From: Bimuria novae-zelandiae CBS 107.79
Taxonomy: Eukaryota; Ascomycota; Dothideomycetes; Pleosporales; Didymosphaeriaceae
Assembly (NCBI GenBank): GCA_010015655.1
Contig: ML976686.1
Span: 284,190 to 348,189, forward strand
Direction of reading: 5' to 3'
DNA: 64,000 nucleotides
Shown: piece after piece, positions 20,900 through 33,632 of the stretch
Layout: each line of letters begins with the position of its first letter
Numbering within the stretch: the first letter of the stretch is position 1
Notes under the pieces: model-generated
Told to the model about the DNA's origin: nothing
What the model saw: only the letters and a program-made list of their open reading frames with translations
The model's database searches: none
Made by a program: the position numbers and the translations under genes

Positions 20900-23896
20900 A
20901 GGCAAACTTATAGCGCGAATAGCAAGAATCAAAAGTACTAATGTCCTAGCACCTACTGCGACTACTGCTGGTATAATACCTGCGACACCTGCAGCACCTA
21001 CAACACCTGCGACACCTGCGGCAGCGTACGAACCGAAAGGACTTAAGGACCCTGAGGCATTTAATAGAACTCGAAGCTAGTATTTACCATAGAAATACTA
21101 GATTAAAGCAAAGCTAAGGTCTAAGACTTGACGATTCTATATAGACCGACTCGCGATCGACTACACTTTTAGTCGTATAATAGGCAATGCCAGAGCACGT
21201 ATCTTCCCATAGGTATCTATTTACGCCGTAACTAGCACGCTTAATTAGTTCTTTTAGTATCTTAATAAAGCGTTTAAGGACGCGCACATGGCTAAGACTA
21301 TAAAGAGCAAGCTTTAGAACATATAGTAGAAAACACACAACGTACGCGACTTTATTCAGGACTTTAACAAGAAAGCTCTAATAGCTAGCCTATTTAACTA
21401 TACTATCCTAAAGAGCATGTTCCTACACGCTCTTAATCACGAGTTACGGACCGCCCTTGCAGGCACTATCTTTCCTAAGAGCACTATAATTAAGGAGATA
21501 CACTTACACATTACTGCTATATTAGATAATCTATAGCGGTTAAAGCTAAGCAGCAAGAAGAGAGACGCACTACTATAGAATACTACCTTAAGTAATATTT
21601 CTGCTAATCTGATAGACTAGGAACTAAGTAGAATATAGATGCAACGAGCGAAATAGGTCCCTTAAAAGGAGATTAATTAATAACGCGATAATAGATTATG
21701 TTTATAATACGAAAAGAAAGGCTACTAAATTAAGTCTTATACTCTAAAAGCTGCTTAGAATCCTAAGCGACAGCTAACTTAAGCCGCGAAAGTAAAAACT
21801 AAATTAAAAGTAAAAGATAATAATAACGCGATAGTAGTAAATAATAATAAGTTAGAAAAAGAGTAGCTCCTAGTTAAAGTCGCGATCAGGAGCCTTCACG
21901 AGTAAGTAAGAACACAAGAACAGAATAGGATAAGTTTAAAAAGAAAAACATGCTAGCACCCCCGCTTATAGTACATGTACTAGTTAATTAAACTAATTAC
22001 ACCGTAGCACTAATTAACTCTAGATACCTCTCTTACGCCCTTATAACCTATTCCTTTGTAAGACGAGCCAAACTCGAACGCATAGCGATTCCACGAAAGC
22101 CTATTATAGGGGTAAATAATTAAGTTAGCTAGGTTAACGAAGTTGCAAAGTTTACGTTTAATATAAATAGCTACACTAAGACTAGATTTGCGTATATCAC
22201 GCTAAATAATACTAAAGAGGACATTATCCTAGGACGTCTATAGATAAATTAGAACCAAGTTACTATTACTCCTGTAAAGAAGTCAATATACCTGCGCGCT
22301 CTAGGTATTAGAATCTATAGTTAAGAAGGTAAGGCCCACCCACTAGAGATTTAAGAGGTTAGCGCCACAGAATTCTAGCGATTAATAAAAATGGCTTAGA
22401 GCAAAAACAAGAATCTAGGGGGAGCCATAAAGATATTCGCCGCCTCGCTAGTAGATATTAATAAGGCCTTAGCGCCTAAGCCAAAGATCGACGTCCTGTC
22501 TTTAGTTCCTAAGCACTAGAGGAAGCATATAACGCTCTTTAATCCTAAGGAAGCGAGCAAATTACCGCCGTATTAATCTAGAATTAACTACGCAATTAAG
22601 CTAGAAGAGAAGAAAGGGAAGAAGCCTAAAGCCCCTTAGGGACCTTTATATAACATGTTAAAAGGAGAGCTTCTAGTGCTACGGAAGGAACTTATATCTC
22701 TACTTAATAAAGGTTTTATATAAGTAAGTAATTCACCTGCTGCGTCGCTAATCCTATTTACAAAGAAGCCAGGAGGTGGACTGCAACTATGTGTTAACTA
22801 TAAAGCACTAAACGCCTTAACAAAGAAGGACTAGTATCCCCTACTACTTATCTACGAGACTTTAAATAATATTACAAAGGCGAGGTAGTTTATAAAACTA
22901 GACGTTATTATAGCCTTCCACAAGATCCGAATCTAAGAAGGGGACGAGTGGCTTATAGCTTTCTAAACACGTTTTAGATTATTTAAATAGCTTATTACAC
23001 TATTTGGACTAGCGAATGCCCCTAGCACATTCTAACGGTATATTAACTAGATACTCCGCGAATATTTAGATAATTTCTACATAGCGTATCTTAATAATAT
23101 CCTTATCTACATAAATAGTTCTCTCTAAAAATATCGCGAGCAAGTTAACAAAGTGCTTATATAGCTAAAAGAAGCTAGGTTATATCTTAATATTAAGAAG
23201 TGCAAGTTTAAGGTTAAGATTATAAAGTATCTTAGCTTTATTATTAAAGCTAGGAAGGGCACACGCATAGATCTAAAAAAGGTTAAAGCTATTAAGGATT
23301 AGGAGGCGCTAAAGACTGTTAAGGGCGTACAAAGCTTTCTAGGCTTTACCAATTTCTACTAACGATTTATCCAAAATTTTGGCCAAATTGCCGCTCCCCT
23401 TACAAGACTCACAGGCAACGTTACCTTTAGATAGATAGTAGAGGAACAGAAGGCCTTCGATACACTTAAGAAAGTCTTTATATCCAAACTAGTGTTGGCC
23501 TAGTTCTAAGTAGACCGCGATACAGTTATAAAATACGACTTATCTAGTTATGTCACTACCAGAGTACTATCTTAATATAATAAGAACGGAATCCTACGTC
23601 CCTATGCCTACTTCATAAGAAAGAACACGCTTGCTAAATGCAACTATAAAATCTATAATAAAGAACTACTAGTAGTTATTAGAGGACTTAAAGAATAGGA
23701 TGCTAAACTTTAATTAGTAGAAAAGTTTAAGGTGGTTACTAACCACAAGAACTTAGAGTACTTTATAAAGCCGCGAATATTAAATAAGAGACAGGTTCGC
23801 TGGTCGCTTATCCTAGGCAGATATAATATGGAGATCCTCTATAGGCCAGGCAAGCAAAATATCCGAGCAGACGCATTATCCCGGCGAGAGCAGAAT
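20900..23896 (+). pseudogene. Gypsy-2 gag-PR-RT-RNase H remnant
   Basis: Gag-like motif AYEPKGLKDPEAFNR near 21,030. RT lies at about 22,650-23,140: [20 protein letters not shown], then LITLFGLANAPSTF and YLNN at 23087-23098, where the catalytic YLDD is expected (GAT-to-AAT twice). RNase H follows at about 23,400-23,800, ending in PGKQNIRADALSRREQ. The Gypsy-3 insertion follows directly. Stops are TAG/TAA. Confidence 0.88.
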
Positions 23897-24354
23897 TGTT
23901 AGGATCTGAACATGTATGGGACGCGGAGGACCAACGGGCCCTTAGCGGGGGTGACACTTGGTAGGGTTGCGCAACCGAGATCACGTGATGTACTATCCAG
24001 CCAAGACATACTATCCAGCCAAGATCATGGACGGTATACCATCCATGGATGACACGACCATCCACCAGAAAGATAGGATGGCAGAAAGATAGATGGACGG
24101 TAACCAATAAACCTCTTGTATATAAACCGACACGAATACCCTTATGGCATTCGTGTTTAATCTTGTTTATCAATCTATCGTTTAGATCTGAGTAAGCAAC
24201 CTTGTTAATTTGATTATACTATACACACCTTTAATACTAACGCCCTAGTGATAAGCGCAAGCTATTACTACAACCTCTTTTATCTTACTAGTATTCCTGC
24301 CTAAGAACCAACCCTAACCCCTTAGGGATTAGCTATCCTTTTAGGGACTTAACA
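23897..24354 (+). repeat. Gypsy-3 5' LTR (458 bp)
   Basis: Begins TGTTAGGATCTG, ends GGGACTTAACA. Contains a CACGTG E-box-like hexamer (ATCACGTGATG) and, further on, TATATAAACC, a possible TATA signal followed by the likely transcription start. Confidence 0.95.
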
Positions 24355-24401
24355 TTTTGAACACCCTTAACATAAATACTAATAGGACCCCTAACTCTTC
24401 C

Positions 24402-27400
24402 ATGGCTTCGGACAACTATATTACCCCTATAAGGGATGGCAAGAACAAGGCGCATAAACCTAACTTGTATAATAGTAATTATACCCTCCTCGATACCTGG
24501 CTCTTACAGCTAGACCTCTACTTCTTCGACTAGAACTAAGACCTTAAAGATAAGAAGAAGGTTATCTTTGCAGCGACTTACATGCGAGGAAGTGCTAAAG
24601 AATAGATCTATCCTTACTTAGTTAAGTACCTAGACATGGATTACGACAACGAGGATAAAGACTATATTAACTGTAACAAAGATGCTATTAACATTATTAA
24701 AGACTACGCTAACTTCAAGAAATGCCTCTAATAGATGTTTAGAATCGCTAATAAAACCGCTATCGCTAAGCAAGCGATCTAGACAATCTAATAGTAATAA
24801 TCTGTAGCCAAGTATGCAGCTAAATTCCGCAAGTACGCCGTGTAACTTAACTAGGAGGATAAATCTCTTAAAACGATGTATAAATAAGGCCTTAAACGCA
24901 ATATGCGCGAAGAACTCCTACGTAGTAGTGTAAAAATAGAGACCTTAGAAGAACTGTACAAAGAGACCATCCACATTAATAGGGAATGGTTTGCATTACA
25001 AGAAGAGCTACGCAAGAACCCGAGGAACGTTAGTTTTAGACGATAGGCACCTATAGTCTACAGAGCGCCGCCGAAAACACCTCGACGCCAGCAACGCAAC
25101 TACTATAGACCCTAACCTATAAAAGATATCTAGTTTAATAACCTAAAAAAGGGAACAGGAAAGGCTATAGGCTTCCAAAAGCCTAACTAACGTATCTTAG
25201 ATAGAACCTAACAACAGGGGACCAAGACGCGTAAATGCTTTACATGTGGCAAACTGGGCCACATCGCCAGGAACTATAGATCTAAGAACAAAGTTATTAA
25301 ACAGTTAAACGTACTTATCGTCAATAACATAGAAGTAACCAACGAAGAATGGCAAGTAATACCCTCTATTAAGCAATCTAACATCCTAGACAAGGACTTA
25401 GAGCGATTAGACTTGCCTAACTCGCGACTCTACGAGGATGCATACAAAGGTTTAGATAAGAAAGAGATAGAGCTAATGCCTTAATCTCCTACACCTTACC
25501 CTAGCTAGAACAAACCTGTTACTAGTAAGACAACGAATGTTTTCGACTTCTTAGAAAAACACCAACCTCGAGAAGGAGACTTTAGGTTTACAGCGATAGA
25601 ACAACAAGACTATGTAGAAGCATTTTTTCATGCTTACTAACCCGACCTGGTTAGTAAAGTAGTAAGAGAAATGGCAGATTACCGCTACGCCCACAAAGAC
25701 CCTAAGAAGAAATACCTAAACAAAAGACCGAACTACAAACCATAGTACGACCTAGACCACCGTAACCCTACGCATAAGACTATACGATGGACCCTTTGCG
25801 GAGAAGATTAATATACTATTTATTACTAAGCTAAGGAATATAGCTACTTTCCCCGAACGTACTAATAATGCAGATAGGAGTGGTTTAACTGCCCTATTAC
25901 CTATTATAACGTTTACCTCTAGGATAAACGTAAAAAGCGATACTTTCCACACCTTAACTAAGCGCTAAACTAAGTAATGTCGCTACTAGTTAATAGAAAA
26001 TACGCATCCGACAAATGGCAAACATGCTTACACCCTAATTATAAGGAACATAAAGAGAAAAAAGGAAAGCATAGGTTTAATCGCATACTAAAAGGGACCA
26101 CGACCCTTAGGATTAAAACAGTAACGAAGGAAGAGGACGGTGAAGCTCTCCTAGAAAAGGGCTAGTAGTAGCCTTAGGAGAAGAAGAAGGAAGGACACCT
26201 TAATCCCGCAAAGCCACCTATAGAAAAGATGTCTTTTTTAGACCTAGGCTTAGGAGGGAAGACGCCTTTAGAGAACTAAATGCTATAAATAGTTAGGCAT
26301 TAATCAAGCTACTAGTATAGCTTAAAGAAACATGAATAAAAGCCATGCTAGACTTAGGAGCACAGGAAAGCTATGTGTTAAGAAAAGCACTTAATAGAGC
26401 AGGACTCTATAAGCGCAAGAAGGCTATACCCTATGCTATCCATGTCGCGAATAGATAACTGATGCCCGGCAAAGCAACGATTAAATATAAGGTCGAAACT
26501 ACCCTCACGATCTATAGACACCAGGAATTGATTACCCTTGACATTATTAAGGAAGCTAATTACGACGTAATTTTAAGATTACCCTAGTTAAGGAAGCATA
26601 ATCCTATAATTAATTAGGAGAGAAAAAAGCTATCCTTTAAGCGCTATAACTATGCATTACAAGCAAAGCCTACGCATTAATAGAGTATAATAGTAGATAA
26701 GAGAGCTATTAATACTATAGTCTCGCGACGGATAGTTGAAAAACGGAAGAAACCCTTGGCAGACGCTGGCAGGAACCACCAGGTTATAGAGCGCAAGAAG
26801 ATGGAGGAAAGCATAAACCATGAAATTTCGGAGTGCTATTAAGCATGGAATTATATATTTACTGAGAGAGAGGGAAAAGCAAACCTTTTAGAACATTAGC
26901 CCTGGGATCTAGCGATAGACCTAGTAGAAGGGAAAACGCCACCCTTTGGACTACTATATGGCAAGACTAGAAAAGAACTCTAGCAAGAAAAGAAATTCAT
27001 CGAGACGAATCTCGCGAAAGGATATATACAACTATCGACGTTACTAGCAGCCAGCCCTTTTATGTTTATTATAAAGAAAGACGGCACACTACGACTATGT
27101 ATTGACTATTAAAAGATTAACGACATGACGATTAAAAATTAATACCTACTACTAAATATCTTAGAATTAAGAGACTAACTCTCAAGAGCTAAACGCTTTA
27201 CACTAATAGACTTACGAGATAGATACTACCTTATACAAATTAAGGAAGGTAACGAGTAGAAGATAGCGTTTAGGTCACGCTATAAACTATTCGAATATAT
27301 AGTTATGCCTTTTAGACTCACTAACGCACCGGCAAACTTCTAAGCACTAGTTAACTACGTACTCTATAACTACCTAGATATATTTGTTATCGCATATATA

Positions 27401-29570
27401 GACGATATACTTATTTACTCTAAAAACGATTTAGATCATGTTCCGCATATACAGACGGTGTTAACAGCACTAGACAAGGCATATCTTAGGATTAAACTAA
27501 AGAAGTGCAAGTGGCACGTAACACGACTTAAATTCCTAAGACACGTTATTAGTATAGAAGGAATCGAAGTCGCACCTAATAAGATTAAATGCATTAAGAA
27601 CTAGCTAATACTAAAAATAGCGAAAAATATCTAAGAATTCTTAGGATTCTATAGATTTAATTAATAATTTATTAAGGATTACGCAAAGATCACGATACCA
27701 CTTATAAACTTTATAAGAAAAGATATACTATTCGCATAAACTACAGAGTGTAGAATGTCGTTCTAACTCTTAAAAACCGCATGCATTATGCCACCAGTAC
27801 TCATCTACTTTAGGGATGGAAAACCACTACAAATCGAAATAGACGTAAGCGACCTCGTAATAGGCGCCTACGCGAAATAAGAAAAAGATAGTAAATGGTA
27901 CCCTATTGCATATTACTTATGTAAGTTTACCGACACGGAAGCACGATATAACGTACACGATAAGGAACTATACGTAATTGTTAAAACACTAAAACACTAG
28001 AGAATCTACGCTCTTAGCTACTTTACACTTAAGATCTTCACGGACTATAAGAACCTTACACGCTTCACGACCACAAAAGAACTTACGCTAAGACAGGCAA
28101 GATAGTTAGAAACGCTTAGATAATATAAATTTAAGATTATATATACACCCGGCAAAGAAAACGGACGAGCAGACGCACTTAGCTAATAATATAATCTTAT
28201 AAGGGATAAAGTTAAAACCTACTCTATAATACTAAAATAAAATCCTAATAGTTCCTTAGAACCCACGGCGGAACTTAATTAACTCCTTATACTTACACGA
28301 GAAGTACCCAAGAAACAACAGACAGAGGTTATACGATAATACTACGACAACCCTGTATACAGACACCCTGGAATTAAAAAGATAGTGGAACTAATTCAGA
28401 GGAACTACAGCTTTAAAGGAATTAAGGAAGTAGTAGTAACCTATATACGCAAATATGTAGAATGCTAACGTAATAAACACGCAACACATCTTAAGTACGG
28501 AGAAATATAAGCTATCCAGATACCTACAGCACCTTAGGAAGACATCGCAATGGACTTTGTCACAGGATTGCCAAAGTCGAAAGATCCCACAAACAGAGTA
28601 AGTTACGACGTAATACTGGTAATCGTATGCAGATTTACTAAATACGTGAAATTACTATCGTGCAAAAAGGCAATAACAGCAATAGAACTAGCGTTCCTTA
28701 TCCTAGATTGACTTATACGACATTATGGCATCCCTAAGATAATTATCAGCGACAGAGACAAACTCTTTACTTTAAACTACTAGACAACACTCACGGCACT
28801 TATTAGAACAAAACGAAAACTATTAACAAGCCTACCACCCACAGACGGATGGACAAACAGAACGTACAAATTAAACAATGGAAACGTACCTACGCATCTA
28901 CTATAACAACCAGAAGAATAACTAGATTTCCCTATTACCAATAGCACAATTAGCATATAACAACAAGATATTAGTAGCAACTAGATATACACCGTTCTAT
29001 GCGAACCACGGAAGACATCTATATCTCTTTAATTAGACATTTCCTACTACTATTAGAACGGAAGAAGCCATCAACACGGCTATAAAAATAAAAGAAATAC
29101 ATCAACAACTCTAAGAGAACCTTGAGAAAGCTTAACAGCAAAGCATTTCCTATATAAACTAAAAAAGAAAAACGGCACCTTAGCTAAAAAAGGGGGATAA
29201 AGTATATCTACTTACGAAAAATCTTTGAACCTAGAAGAAAAAGCACAAGAAACTAGATTATGTTAAGGTTAGACTATTTTTTATTTCTAAACAAGTATCA
29301 CCGGTCAACTACTAATTAGAATTACCACCAGACGCTAAAATACACCTAGTATTCTATATAGACTGATTGGAACCAGCAGACTCTGAAATACTAGTTAAAA
29401 CCACCTTCTATTACCAACCAGAGGAGGAAACCGAATTCGAAGTTAAAAAGATACTACGACACATAGATTAGCCACAAACCTACTTAATTAAGTGGAAAGG
29501 ATATCTACACTTAGAAGACATATAGGAACTAGAAGTAAACCTTAACAACTATTATTAAATGTTAGCACAA
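24402..29570 (+). pseudogene. Gypsy-3 gag-pol remnant with chromodomain
   Basis: Gag starts MASDNYITPIRDGKNKAHKP at 24402. The zinc knuckle at 25236-25277 reads CFTCGKLGHIARNY, where the last Cys of CX2CX4HX4C is Tyr. RT (about 27,060-27,430) includes [12 protein letters not shown] and YIDD at 27395-27406, so the active-site Asp pair is intact. RNase H is at about 27,740-28,190, ending with PGKENGRADALS. Integrase (about 28,330-29,150) shows MDFVTGLPKSKD and HYGIPKIIISDRD, with a frameshift near 28,790. The chromodomain at about 29,430-29,560 reads EFEVKKILRHID and YLIKWKGYLHLED. Stops are TAG/TAA. Confidence 0.92.
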
Positions 29571-30054
29571 TACCATCGTTAGACCACGAGAAGGAACCCG
29601 GAACGATTAAAGGAGAACCAGATAGGAACTCGTTAAGAAGAAGATCTATTAGTAGATTAGGAAGGAGATTGTTGGCCTGTGACCAGCCTAGATTAGCAAG
29701 GAAATTGTCTTGGAACGGAGCGTCCGCACTTGAGCTCTCCGTCTCTTACACCTTATCTTAGGCATCTAGTAATTTCTTATCCTAACGCGCGAATAGCCTC
29801 TTACAACTCTTAATCTCTAATAACTCACGCTTATGCTAAGTAAGTTCTTATTAACTGCGTAACGTCTCTTCCTTAGCGCGAGCTAACTCTAGTTGCTTTT
29901 TACGCTCTTTATCCTTTACCTTCTCCCACTCCTCTTTAGGAACAAACAGCTCACACTCGCTCCTTGCAGCGATACAACTAGCATAACGACCAGACGCAGT
30001 ATCCACGAAACAACAAATGTTTAGCTTTTCGCAGCGGGTGCAGCGGAAAGACAT
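29542..30054 (-). pseudogene. Antisense ORF of Gypsy-3: Zn2Cys6-like plus coiled-coil protein (171 codons)
   Basis: On the strand opposite gag-pol, ATG 30054 opens a frame intact for 67 codons, then reading on through six TAA/TAG codons to TAA at 29542. Residues 5-34 give C-x2-C-x6-C-x8-Y-x2-C-x6-C (CTRCEKLNICC, then GRYASC and ARSEC), which is the fungal Zn2Cys6 spacing with the fourth ligand mutated Cys-to-Tyr. Then come LFVPKEEWEKVKDKERKKQ, a long charged coiled coil and a C-terminus with LANLGWSQANNLL. Every segment has a counterpart in the Gypsy-1 antisense ORF. The ATG is about 237 bp inside the 3' LTR. Function is unknown; a DNA-binding or dimerising role is inferred from the motif pattern only. 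Confidence 0.78.
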
Positions 30055-30290
30055 CTCCTTACTACCCCCTTTAACACGACAAATGCGATCACGCCGCTCT
30101 TAGGTCAAAGTCTTCTTACAAGGCGCGCGCGCTTTACGGGGCTTAGGATCCTTAGGCATGATCAGGAAGGCACTAAGACCAGAACGCGAAAACAGCGACT
30201 TACGCGAGTATTTATATGCGACGACTGTATCTACAGCCAGGAGGCGCGGAACGAGGATACCAAGGACGCTATCTGGAAGAGGGGAGGTAA

Positions 30291-30748
30291 TATTAGGATC
30301 TGAACATGTATAGGACGCGGAGGACTAACGGGCCCTTAGCGGGGGTGATACTTGGTGGGGTTGCGCAACCGAGATCACGTGATGTACCATCCAGCCAAGA
30401 TATACTATCTAGCCAAGATCATGGACGGTATACCATCCATGGATGACACGACCATCCACCAGAAAGATAGGATGGCAGAAAGATAGGTAGACGGTAACTA
30501 ATAAACCTCTTGTATATAAACCAACACGAATACCCTTATGGCATTCGTGTTCAATCTTGTTTATCAATCTATCGTTTGGATCTGAGTAAGCAATCTTGTT
30601 AATTTGATTGTGCCGTACACACCTTTAATACCAACGCCCCAGTAACAAGCGCAAGCTATTACTACAACCTCTCTTGTCCTACCAGTATTCCTGCCCGAGA
30701 ACCAACCCTAACCCCTTAGGGATTAGCTATCCTTTTGGGGACTTAACA
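30291..30748 (+). repeat. Gypsy-3 3' LTR (458 bp)
   Basis: Begins TATTAGGATCTG where the 5' copy has TGTT (G-to-A). Ends in the same CTTAACA. Mostly transitions separate the two copies. Confidence 0.95.
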
Positions 30749-30753
30749 AGAAT

Positions 30754-32520
30754 CTACCCGCAGACACTAGCGATAACTAACTATAGAGAAGACTTATACA
30801 AGTCTTAAAGCCCACTACATCGTACTATAAGGAATTAGACAATACTAATAAAGAGACAGGTATTATAGTAATATCTGTAAAAGTTCGTGCTCTACCCGCC
30901 GCAATTTAAGGAAATACTTAAGAAGACACACGAGATCAAGATACTATTAAAAACCTCTAAGTTAAGTTAATTAAGAAAGACCTAGTTTATTAAGAAGCAC
31001 GCCAAGCTATAAAAAGTAGATAATGGAAATTCCCTATTACACTCTAGATTAAATACTTAATTATAGAATATAAGGTTAAGGACTAAATGCTCTACTTCCG
31101 AGGACGAAAATAGGTACTAAACCACAAACCCCTACGAACGTCTATTATTGAGCAGATACACTGTTCTGTGGCTACTAGGCACCCTGGCAGAGAGATTACA
31201 TACAAGATAATTGCAAGAGACTTCTTTTGGCCAGGAATGTCTAACGATATTCGACGATATATACGGAACTGCGATACATGCGGAAGAATAAAACCGTAGA
31301 GAGATGGTCTGCAAGGCTTTTTAAAACCCCTGCTAGTGCCCGAACAAATCTGGAAGGAGATCTCGATGGACTTTATTAAGGGCTTGCCAGAGAGCAACGG
31401 CAACACAAACCTTATAGTTGTTATTAACCGCCTAAGTAAAGACGTTGTGTTTATGCTACTAGTAAACCTAGAAACATAGATAGTAGTGCAAGCGTTTATT
31501 ACGTATGTTATTACCTACTATTAGATTCCTAATGTAATTACGTTAGATTAAGGCAGCTAATTTGTTAGCGTGTTCTAGACAAGACTCTGCGAGATTCTTT
31601 AGATCAAGCGGCGATTATCCACAGCATTCCATGCTTAAACTAATAGAGCAACAGAGCGCATGAACAGCACATAGGAGACATACATGAAAGCCTTTGTTAG
31701 CTGGGCTCAAAATGACTGGGCACCTCTCTGCCCGCTAGCACAAATTGTAATTAAAGGACGAGACGCAACAACGACAAGGATGTCTCCTTTTTTCCTTTAG
31801 CATGGGTATAATATTAACCTACTACAGCTAGAGATACCTGCGGGCGCCAATCGCAGAAAGTACACTACACATAAGAGGTCTGACCGCGAGAAAGCCGAGT
31901 CTATTGTCACTAAACTACGCTACCTTGTAGAACTTGCGCAAGCATCTATGGCACAGGAACAGCAAGAGCAGGAACGTTAAGCCAATGGGCATCGCCAAGA
32001 AGCGCCACACCTCCGCGTCGGCGACAAAGTATAGCTGAAATTAGACAAGCAGTTTGCTACAGGCCGAAAATTAAAGAAGCTAGACTAGAGGAGCGCGAAG
32101 TACATAGTTATTAAAATAATAAATACGCACATAGTTTAACTAAATACACCTTTAGGCCCTTATAATATTTTCTATGTTAACTAACTCTGACTAGCAGCAT
32201 TAGACCCCTTACTAAGCTAAATAAAGGACGACGACTAGCTACTACTAATTTAGGTAGATACTAATAGCGCAGATATGTAGGAAGTAGAAGATATATTAGT
32301 AAAAGTATGCCAACAACGCGGACGGAGATAGAAGTAGTAGTATAAAGTAAAATAGAAAGGCTACTACCTACTAACTATAGAGCTAGCTAAAAACCTCTAA
32401 AATACTAAAGCGAAGATTCGATAGGAGCAATTTATAAAGCTATATTAAGACCCTAATACACGACTTCTTCCTATAGGGTTTCGGCGTGGATTTAATAACC
32501 TTTATCCGGACGCCATGAGA
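30754..32520 (+). pseudogene. Gypsy-2 integrase remnant with degenerate chromodomain
   Basis: The zinc-binding HHCC region of integrase reads EQIHCSVATRHPGREITYK, then FFWPGMSNDIRRYI and CDTCGRIK (31,150-31,290). The core contains WKEISMDFIKGLPES and AFHAQTNRATERMN (about 31,350-31,670). A GPYNIFYVNQL block and VEDILVKVCQQRGRR ahead of KQKGYYLLTIELA suggest a worn chromodomain (about 32,285-32,400). Stops are TAG/TAA. Confidence 0.85.
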
Positions 32521-32534
32521 GAGGAGGGGGGTAA

Positions 32535-32749
32535 TATAATAGGCTAGATGCCTTATTATACTATTCCTTAGTAAAACCCTTAGTGAAACTCTTAGTGCTC
32601 CTTTAGACTAAGTAGGGCCTTAGAAATCTCTTGAATCTTCTTGACAATAACAGCGCACATATAAGTTTGGCCTTACTTGTAGATAGTTTGCTCCTCATCG
32701 AATACAATCCTGTTACCAGGCATCGGCAACCTTTGCGCAGCCCCTTACA
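32535..32749 (+). repeat. Gypsy-2 3' LTR (215 bp)
   Basis: Same length as the 5' LTR. Begins TATAATAGGC where the 5' copy has TGTAATAGGC (G-to-A) and ends CTTACA. Confidence 0.92.
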
Positions 32750-32754
32750 CCTTA

Positions 32755-33540
32755 AAGAATTAACTATTCTTAGATCTTTTAGAGTAATAGGTATATTATT
32801 ACCTAATCTTAATTCTATCCTTAATAGGTTTGCTTATAATTAAGAACTAGGCGATAGCTTTTTATTAGGGCTTAATAATTATAATAAAAAAAATAAGCTT
32901 ATATACTCTGCGGTTAAGGATTAAGGTAGTAGAAATATATTAAAGCTTTATTAGTTATTTTACTACTTTTTTATATAAAATAAGCTACTCTACTATAATA
33001 GTAATAGGGTAAGGCGAGCGCTATTTATTAAGTAAAAGCGTAAGAAGAAAAGTAAAGTCTTAAATTTTTAAAAGTATTAGAAGTATTATAGTAGAGGAGT
33101 TTTTTAATTACTAAGAAAGGTAAGGGAAGCACGTATACGTTAATTTATCTAAAAATAAAAAGATAAGTAGTAGTAGCTTTAAAAAGTAAAAATAGTAGAG
33201 CTAAAAAAGGTAGCTAAGTTATATAAGAAAAAGATCTAGCAGGAAAAGCATACTACGTAAGAGACAGCTAAAGAGGTAAAAAAGAAGAAGTGAGCTAAAA
33301 AGACAGCTTAGCGCGCTGCCTAAAAGTCTGCCTATAATACTAAAAAAGCTCTATAACTATCCTAAAAGGGTAAGAGAAAGGCCTATCAGCCATCTTTATA
33401 AAATAAAATCGTTAGAAACGTGTTATTAACACTATAAATATTAGGGAGGCCTTAGAGGATGTATCTACTGCCCTAACTAAATCTATACATAGTTACCGTA
33501 ATATTAAGCTTTTAGATAGATTTAAATAGTGTAAATTAAT
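32755..33540 (+). pseudogene. Pogo-like transposase remnant, C-terminal part after Gypsy-2
   Basis: Directly after the Gypsy-2 target duplication the frame resumes with ILRSFRVIGILLPNLNSILN, matching the pogo-family block ILKAFEATGIWPxNPxVIL that normally follows the pre-insertion motif. A Lys/Arg-rich tail with many KKRR-type clusters follows (about 33,170-33,420), as in fungal pogo-like transposase C-termini. This continuity proves that Gypsy-2 interrupted one element. Confidence 0.8.
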
Positions 33541-33632
33541 TATAGCTATTAATTTATTACTTTACTAAAAAAATTTATAATATTATTATTTATAAGTAGT
33601 TCTATAGCTTTAATTGTAGTAGAGCTACTATA

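Larger units (their letters stand above)
23897..30748 (+). mobile_element. Gypsy-3: full-length Ty3/Gypsy chromovirus nested in Gypsy-2
   Basis: 458-bp LTRs at 23897-24354 and 30291-30748, with duplication AGAAT at 23892-23896 and 30749-30753. Total 6,852 bp. LTR copies differ by transitions and are otherwise nearly identical, so it is the youngest of the three Gypsy insertions, in line with its innermost position. Gag with a zinc knuckle, RT, RNase H, integrase and chromodomain run on the plus strand. An opposite-strand ORF lies between the chromodomain and the 3' LTR. Confidence 0.95.
20191..32749 (+). mobile_element. Gypsy-2: Ty3/Gypsy element interrupted by Gypsy-3
   Basis: 215-bp LTRs at 20191-20405 and 32535-32749, with duplication CCTTA at 20186-20190 and 32750-32754. 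A purine-rich tract (GAGAGGAGGGGGG, about 32,519-32,531) sits just before the 3' LTR, as expected of the plus-strand primer. Gag, protease, RT and RNase H occupy 20,900-23,896; integrase and a weak chromodomain occupy 30,754-32,500. Without Gypsy-3 the element is about 5.7 kb. It lies inside the pogo-like transposase. Confidence 0.93.

Noticed and set aside
23808..24173. 121-codon minus-strand frame
   Set aside because: Falls across the junction of Gypsy-2 and the Gypsy-3 LTR; chance frame in LTR sequence.
31092..31406. 104-codon minus-strand frame in Gypsy-2
   Set aside because: Opposite the integrase zinc-binding region, which is clearly coding on the plus strand; unlike the two antisense ORFs reported, it has no counterpart in the other elements.
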